Positions 8,790 to 14,198 of a DNA stretch of 14,198 bases are shown here, one piece after another. Under the pieces are notes generated by a model. The model worked only from the letters and a program-made list of their open reading frames with translations. It did not search any database and was not told where the DNA came from. Made by a program: the position numbers and the translations under genes. The first letter of the stretch is position 1, and every line of letters begins with the position of its first letter. Origin of the DNA: an uncultured bacterium (lineage in GTDB: Bacteria; Planctomycetota; UBA1135; GCA-002686595); the NCBI GenBank assembly GCA_902826945.1, contig CADEGS010000110.1, positions 1 through 14,198 of the forward strand, in the 5' to 3' direction.

Positions 8790-10247
8790 TCAGCGCCCGG
8801 CGCGCGCGCGCTCCCGCAGGCGCAGCCCGAGCACGCAGGCGGCCCAGGCCCAGGTGCCGATCGCCGCGGCCCACAGGAACGGCCCGAGCAGGCGCAGGAG
8901 GGCCAGCGGGAAGAGCAGGAAGGTGAAGTCGCGGCGGCCGAGGTGCTCGACCAGCGCGGCGAGGCGCCCGCCGGCGCGCGCGTGCGACCGCCGCTCGGGC
9001 GCGAGCAGCGGCGCCGCGACCGCCAGCGACGCGGCCACGCCCAGCACGGCGGCCCCGCCCAGGAGCCCCCACGGTCCGTCCTGCCCGTCGAGCGCGAGCC
9101 CGCGCGCGATGCCCGCGAAGACCGCCATGTGCGTCAGGTTGTCGGCGGCGAGGTCGAGCCAGAAGCCGCGCCGGCTCTCCTTGTGCAGGAGGCGCGCGAG
9201 CTCGCCGTCCACGCCGTCGACGATCGACTGCAGCTGGAACAGGCTCGCGCCGAGCAGCCCCCAGCCGACGCCGCTGCCCTGCGCGAAGGCGAGGCCTGCC
9301 GCCAGCCCGATCGCGAGCGTGGCGAGCGTGACCTGGTCGGGCGTGACGCCGGTCGCGCACAGCCGCCGCGTGAGCCACAGGCTGACGCGCCGGTTCACGT
9401 GGCGCGCGAGGAACCCGTCGGAGTCCTTGCGCAGGGACTGCAGCAGGAGCTCGCTTGCGCGCGCCGCGTCCTCGGGCGTGTCCACGTCCTGCCAGAAGCC
9501 GCCCTCGAGCGCGAACGCCTCCAGGCGGCCCGCGCGCGCCAGCTCGCGCATCCCGTCCGAGATGCTCGGGCTCGGCCCGGCGGCGGCGAGCGCGGCGGCG
9601 GTCTCCTGCGCGCCGAGGACGAACAGCCCCGTGTCGACCGCGTCCCAGGACGCCAGGTCCTTGCCGATCGCGGTCACGAGCCCGTCCTGCGCGGCGACCT
9701 TCGTGGCGTCCTCCTCGTCGCCCGCGAAGGCGGCGCGCGGCTCGACGGCGAGCAGCGCCGTGCCGGTCGCCTCGTAGCGCTCCAGCGCGCGCCGCAGGCG
9801 CTCGGGCGAGAACAGGTGGTCCGCCATCAGGAGCGCGAAGGGCTCGTGCAGGGCGTGCGCGGCGCACAGGAGCGAGACGCCGTTCGGCTCGCGGAAGCGC
9901 GGGTTCTCGATCAGCTCGAGCGCGCAGCCCGGCGGCACCAGGGCCGGCAGCTCGGCCCGCATGGTCTCCGCCTGGTGGCCGATCACGACCACGAAGCGGC
10001 GGATGCCCGCGCGCGCGGCCGCGCGCAGCACGCGCGCCAGGAGGGGAACGCCGAGCAGCGGCTCGAGCGACTTCGGCCGCCCGCCGGCGGTGCGCATGCG
10101 GCTGCCCGTGCCCGCCGCGACGACGACCGCCGTGCGCAGCGCGCCGGCGAGCGGGAGCGGCGCCCTGCGACGCTCCGCCGCCGCGGGGGCCGCCGGCGCC
10201 GCGGCGCGCGCGCGCGCGGGGCTCCCGGTCTCCGAGATGGGCTCCAT
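8790..10247 (-). CDS. Bifunctional inositol-1-phosphate cytidylyltransferase / CDP-alcohol phosphatidyltransferase
   Basis: This 485-residue fusion resembles IPCT-DIPPS enzymes. The N-terminal domain (about 38-265) is a sugar-nucleotidyltransferase fold with VVVAAGTGSRM (41-51), PKSLEPLLGVPLL, an LLMADH metal-binding block (D143), and the later WQDVDTPED (252-260); it should make CDP-inositol from CTP and inositol-1-phosphate. The C-terminal domain (about 280-485) is an integral membrane CDP-alcohol phosphatidyltransferase. It has the TPDQVTLATL lead-in and an intact D-x2-DG-x2-AR-x8-G-x3-D-x3-D signature: D344, D347, G348, A351, R352, G361, D365 and D369. Fused enzymes of this type are known to make di-myo-inositol phosphate in hyperthermophiles. 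A CDP-inositol route to inositol phospholipids has also been described (Rhodothermus). The acceptor cannot be read from sequence. The ATG at 10247 has GAGG two bases upstream, a tight spacing. It is the first gene of the ino1-hpnM-hpnN-hpnH operon. Confidence 0.88.
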   Translation of the reverse strand: MEPISETGSPARARAAAPAAPAAAERRRAPLPLAGALRTAVVVAAGTGSRMRTAGGRPKSLEPLLGVPLLARVLRAAARAGIRRFVVVIGHQAETMRAELPALVPPGCALELIENPRFREPNGVSLLCAAHALHEPFALLMADHLFSPERLRRALERYEATGTALLAVEPRAAFAGDEEDATKVAAQDGLVTAIGKDLASWDAVDTGLFVLGAQETAAALAAAGPSPSISDGMRELARAGRLEAFALEGGFWQDVDTPEDAARASELLLQSLRKDSDGFLARHVNRRVSLWLTRRLCATGVTPDQVTLATLAIGLAAGLAFAQGSGVGWGLLGASLFQLQSIVDGVDGELARLLHKESRRGFWLDLAADNLTHMAVFAGIARGLALDGQDGPWGLLGGAAVLGVAASLAVAAPLLAPERRSHARAGGRLAALVEHLGRRDFTFLLFPLALLRLLGPFLWAAAIGTWAWAACVLGLRLRERARAGR

Positions 10248-10290
10248 CGCCTCGTTCGCCGCCGCGCGCTCCGCTCGCTCGGCGCGCGGC

Positions 10291-10296
10291 TACCAT
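10291..10296 (+). promoter_or_regulatory. Candidate -10 element for the radical SAM gene
   Basis: TACCAT (four of six matches to TATAAT, with the T-A and final A-T conserved) is the only such element in the 70-base divergent gap. It would place transcription start near 10303, giving a short leader with GGAG at 10305-10308. No good -35 lies at the right spacing, so this is weak. Confidence 0.2.
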
Positions 10297-10317
10297 GCGC
10301 CGCCGGAGCCGACGAGC

Positions 10318-11271
10318 GTGACCACGATACTCCCCGGCCGTCCGGCGCGCCAAGGCGCGGCGCGCGCCCCGAGCGGCGGGCGCATCCCGCTCCTCGCCTG
10401 GCTGCGCCACGGCCCGTTCCTGGCGCAGCTCGTCGTCACGCGCCGCTGCAACCTGAGCTGCGCCTACTGCACGGAGTTCGACCGGGTCTCCGCGCCGGTG
10501 CCGGCCGCGCTCCTCCGCGAGCGGCTCGAGAAGCTGCGCGAGCTGCGCGCCTGGGCCGTGACGCTGACCGGCGGCGAGCCGACGCTGCACCCCGAGCTCG
10601 CCGGCCTCGTGGCGACGATGCGCGCGCTCGGCTTCCGCCGGCGCATGCTGATCACGAACGGCATCAGGCTCTCGCGCGAGCGCATCGAGGCGCTGAACGA
10701 GGCCGGCCTGACCGACCTGCAGATCAGCGTCGACGGCGTGCGCCCGAGCGCGACGACCAAGAAGGTGCTGGACGTGCTGCGGCCGAAGCTCGAGCTGCTG
10801 GCGCGGCACGCGCGCTTCGCGGTCGTGATGAGCGGCGTGATCGGCAGCGCGCCGCCGGACGAGGCCGAGGAGGTCGTCGCCTGCGCGCGCCGGCTGGGCT
10901 TCCAGCCGCGCGTGCTCTTGATCCACGACGAGCACGGCCGCCTGCGGCTCGAGCCCGAGGAGCTGGCGGCCTACGCGCGGGTGAAGCGCGCGATCGGGCG
11001 CAAGGCCTCCGAGGCGCACGGCTACCGCGACCGCCTGATCGCCGGCGGTCGCGCGCCCTTCCGCTGCCGCGCCGGCGCGCGCTACCTGTACGTGGACGAG
11101 CACGGCGTCGTGCACTGGTGCTCGCAGACGCGCGGCGCCTTCACGAGGGCGCTGCTCGACTACACCGTCGACGATCTCGCGCGCCAGTTCCGCGCTCCCA
11201 AGGACTGCCACGCGACCTGCACCGTCGGCTGCGCGCGCACGGCCTCGGCCTGGGACGAGTGGCGCCGCTGA
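10318..11271 (+). CDS. Radical SAM protein with SPASM/twitch-like C-terminal cysteines, function unknown
   Basis: The 317-residue product carries the radical SAM cluster motif CNLSCAYC (about residues 44-51), preceded by FLAQLVVTRR. It also has the TLTGGEPTLHPEL motif and the LQISVDG strand. The C-terminal third holds further cysteines: FRCRAG, HWCSQ, then CHATCTVGCA. This arrangement suggests an auxiliary iron-sulfur cluster of the SPASM or twitch kind. There is no B12-binding domain, so it is not HpnJ, HpnP or HpnR, and it lacks the HpnH signature sequences. The substrate cannot be inferred. The start is GTG at 10318 with GGAG nine bases upstream; the frame is open much further 5', but that stretch is antisense to the inositol gene. 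It is transcribed away from that operon and toward hpnL, between two hopanoid/lipid operons, so a role in lipid modification is a reasonable guess only. Confidence 0.88.
   Translation: MTTILPGRPARQGAARAPSGGRIPLLAWLRHGPFLAQLVVTRRCNLSCAYCTEFDRVSAPVPAALLRERLEKLRELRAWAVTLTGGEPTLHPELAGLVATMRALGFRRRMLITNGIRLSRERIEALNEAGLTDLQISVDGVRPSATTKKVLDVLRPKLELLARHARFAVVMSGVIGSAPPDEAEEVVACARRLGFQPRVLLIHDEHGRLRLEPEELAAYARVKRAIGRKASEAHGYRDRLIAGGRAPFRCRAGARYLYVDEHGVVHWCSQTRGAFTRALLDYTVDDLARQFRAPKDCHATCTVGCARTASAWDEWRR
10324..10353 (-). promoter_or_regulatory. Candidate promoter for the inositol-hpnMNH operon
   Basis: On the minus strand TTGGCG (10353-10348) is followed after 18 bases by TATCGT (10329-10324). This would start transcription near 10317 and give a leader of about 70 bases before the ATG at 10247. 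It lies inside the first codons of the divergent radical SAM gene. It is the best sigma-70-like pair seen in this region, but partial matches are easy to find and nothing confirms it. Confidence 0.3.
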
Positions 11272-11286
11272 GCGCCGCCAGGCCTC

Positions 11287-11325
11287 GTCGCGCCGCAGGC
11301 GCGACCCCATCGTCGCGCAGCGACG
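11287..11325. terminator. Two tandem hairpins between convergent genes (likely bidirectional terminator)
   Basis: The first hairpin (11287-11305) has perfect 8-base arms GTCGCGCC/GGCGCGAC around a GCA loop. The second (11311-11325) has 6-base arms CGTCGC/GCGACG around another GCA loop. Both sit in the 102-base gap between the stops of the radical SAM gene (11271) and hpnL (11374). No T tracts follow. The position between converging genes supports a termination role. Confidence 0.5.
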
Positions 11326-11373
11326 GAAGCACGCGTCCCGGGCCGGATGCCGCCTTTCCCGGACCCCGACCCG

Positions 11374-12411
11374 CTAGCGCGGCCTCCGCAGCTGCCACCC
11401 CAGCGCGGCGAAGCCGAGCCCGATCCAGGAGAGCTCGCGCACGCGGCGGAAGAGCGCGTAGAGCACGCCCGCCTCGGCGCCCGCGCCGCAGGCCTGGAAC
11501 AGGGCGGCGATGCCGCCCTCCTGCACGCCGAGCGAGCCCGGCACGAAGAAGGAGAGTCCCTTCGTGACGGCGATCGCCGCCTCGAGCACGAGCGCCAGCG
11601 CCAGCGGATCGCGCACGCCGGTCGCCACGTGCAGGAAGACCCACAGCTCGCCCGCGCCGACGATCCACCCCGCGGCGGCCCAGGCCACCGCGCGCGCGAA
11701 GTCGCCGCGCTGGAGCCGCCAGTACGAGACCAGCGCGCGGTCGATCGCCTCGGCCTGCGGCGGCGCGCGCTCGAACCAGTGCCGCGGCGCGAGGCGCAGC
11801 GCGCCCAGCAAGCGCGCCCCGCGCCCGACGAGCTGGCGCTTCTGCAGCACCACGCCGGCCGCGATCACGATCAGGCCGCCGGCCGTGACGTAGGCGAGCG
11901 CTTCCACCAGCCCCTCCGAGCCGGCGAAGAAGCGCCCGGCCAGCGCCATCCCGAGCGCGAGCAGCACGATCTCGCCCAGCACGAACGCGGTCTTGCCGAT
12001 CAAGGCCGAGGCCAGCGCGTCGGGCGCGCTCGGGCCGTGGCGCGCGGCGAGCATGCCCTTGACCGGCTCGCCCGCGACGTAGGCCGAGAAGAGCAGGTTG
12101 TTCACCGCCTCGCCGGCCAGGCGGATCGCGAACAGCCGCCGGAAGCCGGGGCGCCGCGCGGGCTGTGCGCCGTGGCGCGGGAACGAGAGCGCCCACGAGC
12201 GCGTGCCCATCGCGATCGGCGCGGCCGTGGCCGGCACGAGCAGGAGCAGCCAGGCCGGCAAGTCGCGCCAGCGCGCCAGCGCGCCGGAGACGGCGACCGT
12301 GCGCGCGAACCAGGCCACGCCGGCCGCGAGCGCGACGACGCCGGCGACGCGCAGCCAGCGCAGGCCGCGCGCGGCCGGGCCCGGCGCCGCGGCCGCCCGG
12401 CTGCCCCTCAC
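11374..12411 (-). CDS. hpnL: HpnL, multipass membrane protein (LPG synthase/flippase-like family)
   Basis: An integral inner-membrane protein of the lysylphosphatidylglycerol-synthase transmembrane family; HpnL is the hopanoid-cluster member and its biochemical role is unknown. The 345-residue product has several hydrophobic helices and the family's typical blocks: LAGEAVNNLLFSAYVAGEPVKGML (the N-x-x-x-x-S-x-Y-x-G-E-P-V-K pattern, about 107-130), ALIGKTAFVLGEIVLL, and SFFVPGSLGVQEGGIAALF near the C-terminus, which is also characteristic. It starts at a GTG (12411) whose last two bases form part of the mlaA TGA (GTGA overlap), so translation is probably coupled to mlaA. The frame is open much further upstream, but that stretch lies over mlaA and hpnA and is not real coding sequence. 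The stop is TAG at 11374-11376. Hopanoid context and family motifs make the HpnL call good; a generic YbhN/AglD-type protein is the alternative. Confidence 0.85.
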   Translation of the reverse strand: MRGSRAAAAPGPAARGLRWLRVAGVVALAAGVAWFARTVAVSGALARWRDLPAWLLLLVPATAAPIAMGTRSWALSFPRHGAQPARRPGFRRLFAIRLAGEAVNNLLFSAYVAGEPVKGMLAARHGPSAPDALASALIGKTAFVLGEIVLLALGMALAGRFFAGSEGLVEALAYVTAGGLIVIAAGVVLQKRQLVGRGARLLGALRLAPRHWFERAPPQAEAIDRALVSYWRLQRGDFARAVAWAAAGWIVGAGELWVFLHVATGVRDPLALALVLEAAIAVTKGLSFFVPGSLGVQEGGIAALFQACGAGAEAGVLYALFRRVRELSWIGLGFAALGWQLRRPR

Positions 12412-13115
12412 GGGCGCGCCGCCTCCTCGAGCAGGTCCTGGTCCTGCTCGCTCGCCCCGGGCGGCGGCGCGCCGTCGCGCACGAGGTGCTCGCGCCGCTG
12501 CAGGTAGGCCTCGCGCGTGAAGACGTAGGGGTCGAGCGCCGACGCGTCGCGCGCGTCCAGCGCGCCCTGCGCGCGCGCGCGGCGATCCACGGTGGAGAGC
12601 ACGCGCAGCGGCAGCGCGACCTCCTGGTCGATCCAGGTCAGCGGGCTCGTGAGGACGCTGACGACCACGCCGGGGGCGTCGCGCGCGCTGCTCGGCCCGA
12701 AGAGCGGCAGCACGAGGTAGGGCCCCGGGCCCGCGCCCCAGGCGCCGAGGGTCTGGCCGAAGTCCTCCCGGTGCTCCTCGAGCCCCAGCCCGGCGGCCAC
12801 GTCGAACATGCCGCCCACGCCCGCCGTCGTGTTGCACACGAGGCGTGCCGTGTCCTCGCCCGCCTGCGCGAGCTTGCCCTGCAGGAGGTCGTTCAGGATC
12901 GTGTCGAGCGCGCCCAGGTTGTCGAACACGCCCGCCACGCGCCGGCGCACGAAGGCCGGCACGGCCGCGGCGTAGAAGCTCGAGGTCGGATGCAGCACGC
13001 CCCGCTCGAGCGCCTCGTTGAAGCCGTAGGCGATGCGGTTCGTGCGCTCGAGCACGCTGGCGCAGCCGCCGCCGGCGAGCGCCGCCGCCAGCACGAGCGA
13101 GGAGAGCGCGCGCAT
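12408..13115 (-). CDS. mlaA: MlaA/VacJ-family outer-membrane lipoprotein
   Basis: MlaA sits in the outer membrane and passes phospholipids from its outer leaflet to the periplasmic carrier MlaC. The 235-residue product begins with a signal peptide ending in a cysteine, LAAALAGGGCAS (C18). The -3 position is Gly, so the lipobox is weak, but the family and the +1 Cys favour lipoprotein processing. Family blocks include NRIAYGFNEALERGVLHP (standard: N-R-x-x-x-x-F-N-x-x-x-D-x-x-x-x-x-P), VAGVFDNLGALDTILNDLLQGK, DTARLVCNTTAGVGGMFDVAAGLGL, EDFGQTLGAWGAGPGPYLVLPLFGPSSARDAPG and the DPYVFTREAYLQRRE tail. Length is close to the usual 240-260 residues. It starts 15 bases after the hpnA stop and overlaps the hpnL start by four bases. 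No MlaD, MlaE or MlaF genes are in the window; HpnM/HpnN may supply the partner functions here. Confidence 0.92.
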   Translation of the reverse strand: MRALSSLVLAAALAGGGCASVLERTNRIAYGFNEALERGVLHPTSSFYAAAVPAFVRRRVAGVFDNLGALDTILNDLLQGKLAQAGEDTARLVCNTTAGVGGMFDVAAGLGLEEHREDFGQTLGAWGAGPGPYLVLPLFGPSSARDAPGVVVSVLTSPLTWIDQEVALPLRVLSTVDRRARAQGALDARDASALDPYVFTREAYLQRREHLVRDGAPPPGASEQDQDLLEEAARP

Positions 13116-13130
13116 CGCGTGGCCCGCGCG

Positions 13131-14123
13131 TCAGCGCAGGTAGCCCTCCGCGCGGAACCAGGCCAGCGCGTCCTCGAGCGCGCTGGCGGCGGGGCGCGGG
13201 CGGTAGCCGAGCTCGCGCCGCGCCTTCTCGCTCGAGAAGTACATCGGCTTCTCGGCCATGCGCAGCGCGTCGAGCGTCAGGCGCGGCTCGCGTCCGCCGC
13301 GCAGCCGCGCCCAGCCCTGCGCCACGCGGGCCGCGGGCAAGAGCCAGCGCGGGCGCAGCTCGAGGCGCGGCGGCGGCCGCCCCGCGCGGCGCGCGATCTC
13401 GCCCAGGATCGAGCGCAGCGTCATGTCCTCGCCGCCCAGCACGTAGCGCTCGCCCTGGCGCCCGCGCTCGAGCGCCAGCAGGTGCCCCTCGGCGACGTCG
13501 TCGACGTGCACCACGTTGAGGCCGGTGTCGACGTACGCCGGCATGCGCCCGGCCGCCGCGTCGAGCACCGTGCGCCCGGTCGGCGTCGGCTTGACGTCGC
13601 GCGGGCCGACGGGCGTGCTCGGGTTGACGATCACGAGCGGCAGGCCGCGCTCGCGCGCCAGCTCGCGCGCGAGCTCCTCGGCCAGGTACTTCGAGCGCTT
13701 GTAGGGGCCGATGCGGTCGGCCAACGACGAGGGCGTCTCCTCGTCCGCCGGTGCGCCGTCGGGGCGCGCGCCGAGCGTGGCCACGCTGCTCGTGTAGACG
13801 ACGCGCTCGACGCCCGCGCGCAGCGCCTCCTCGAGCAGCCGGCGCGTGCCCTCGACGTTGGCCTCGTAGAGGTCCGCCGGCCGCGGCACCCACAGCCGGT
13901 ACAGCGCCGCGACGTGGAACAGGTGCCGGCAGCCGGCGAGCGCCGCGCGCAGCGACTCGCGGTCGCGCAGGTCGCCCAGCGCCAGCTCGACGTCGAGGCC
14001 CTCGACGTTGCGCCGGTCGCTGGCGGCGCGCAAGAGCACGCGCACGCGCTCGCCGCGCGCGAGCAGCGCGCGCACGACCGCCGAGCCGACGAAGCCCGAC
14101 GCGCCGGTGACGAGCGTCGTCAC
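13131..14123 (-). CDS. hpnA: Hopanoid-associated sugar epimerase/reductase HpnA
   Basis: An extended short-chain dehydrogenase (NAD-dependent epimerase/dehydratase family) found in hopanoid clusters; its substrate has not been settled. The 330-residue product has the dinucleotide-binding motif TGASGFVG (6-13), a GDLRD block (50-54), HVAALYRLW (70-78), the S112-S113 pair in VVYTSSVATLG, the catalytic Y141-x3-K145 (YKRSK), VNPSTPVGPRDVKPTPTGR, the HpnA-typical AYVDTGLNVVHVDDVAEGHLLALERG block, and GERYVLGGEDMTL. Length agrees with the family. The start is GTG at 14123; its last two bases overlap the TGA (14122-14120) of an upstream gene running into the window edge, again a GTGA junction. It is followed after 15 bases by mlaA. 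Identification is secure from the blocks listed. No distal defect is seen. Confidence 0.94.
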   Translation of the reverse strand: MTTLVTGASGFVGSAVVRALLARGERVRVLLRAASDRRNVEGLDVELALGDLRDRESLRAALAGCRHLFHVAALYRLWVPRPADLYEANVEGTRRLLEEALRAGVERVVYTSSVATLGARPDGAPADEETPSSLADRIGPYKRSKYLAEELARELARERGLPLVIVNPSTPVGPRDVKPTPTGRTVLDAAAGRMPAYVDTGLNVVHVDDVAEGHLLALERGRQGERYVLGGEDMTLRSILGEIARRAGRPPPRLELRPRWLLPAARVAQGWARLRGGREPRLTLDALRMAEKPMYFSSEKARRELGYRPRPAASALEDALAWFRAEGYLR

Positions 14124-14198
14124 GCGCCCCCCGGCAGCGCCAGCTCGGGCCCCAGCGCGCGCGCCGCGGCCTGCAGCGCGCGGCCCGCCGCGCGCGCC
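14120..14198 (-). CDS. C-terminal end of an unidentified gene upstream of hpnA
   Basis: On the minus strand a frame is open from the window edge to a TGA at 14122-14120 that overlaps the hpnA GTG. The last residues, about 25, read RAAGRALQAAARALGPELALPGGA, an alanine-rich helix followed by a short tail. The tight overlap and the strand suggest the final part of another gene of the same operon, but the fragment is too short and low in complexity to name. It could be a further hopanoid gene, and the real content starts outside the window. Confidence 0.45.
   Translation of the reverse strand, partial: ARAAGRALQAAARALGPELALPGGA

Noticed and set aside
10204..10218. A run of alternating G and C (about 15 bases) that could form Z-DNA.
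   Set aside because: It lies within codons for Ala-Arg repeats at the start of the inositol fusion protein, and similar tracts occur throughout the window.
10318..11271. The radical SAM gene as HpnJ, HpnP or HpnR.
   Set aside because: Those have a B12-binding domain and are longer. This protein has no such domain and has C-terminal cysteines of another pattern.
12412..13893. A long upstream extension of the hpnL frame reaching into hpnA.
   Set aside because: The extension is alanine/arginine-rich, overlaps mlaA and hpnA in another frame, and is explained by few stops at high GC. The GTG at 12411 overlapping the mlaA stop is the better start.

Overview
The window is very GC-rich bacterial DNA: third codon positions are almost all G or C, and both strands are full of GCGCGC tracts. 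The organism must have two membranes, because the window encodes outer-membrane lipid-trafficking proteins (MlaA, an MlaC-like HpnM, the RND protein HpnN) and hopanoid genes. The SecA tail and the short form of inositol-1-phosphate synthase would suit a planctomycete or another high-GC diderm such as Myxococcota, Acidobacteriota or an uncultured relative. I cannot place it more precisely by eye.

Layout. At the left, on the + strand, are the C-terminal third of secA, a stand-alone MnmD-like tRNA methyltransferase and a membrane-anchored SRPBCC-fold protein. They converge on a minus-strand operon that reads, in transcription order: a fused CTP:inositol-1-phosphate cytidylyltransferase/CDP-alcohol phosphatidyltransferase, myo-inositol-1-phosphate synthase, hpnM, hpnN and hpnH. 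Divergent from this operon lies a + strand radical SAM gene with C-terminal cysteines. It converges on a second minus-strand operon: the end of an unidentified gene, hpnA, mlaA and hpnL. Two starts in that operon use a GTGA stop/start overlap.

Function. HpnH makes adenosylhopane, the first step of extended (C35) hopanoids. HpnN, HpnM and MlaA fit movement of lipids between inner and outer membranes, HpnL is a multipass membrane protein of unknown role, and HpnA is a sugar epimerase/reductase-like enzyme. The two inositol genes make inositol-1-phosphate and then CDP-inositol, and pass phosphoinositol to an alcohol acceptor. Their place at the head of the operon carrying hpnM, hpnN and hpnH is the most interesting feature. 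It suggests an inositol-headgroup lipid made and trafficked together with hopanoids. The uncharacterised radical SAM enzyme is a candidate modifying step.

The squalene/hopene genes (hpnC, hpnD, hpnE, shc) and the other side-chain genes (hpnG, hpnI, hpnJ, hpnK, hpnO) are not in the window. They may lie to the right, beyond the unidentified gene fragment. No rRNA, tRNA, CRISPR array, insertion sequence or prophage was recognised. No gap between genes is longer than about 125 bases.
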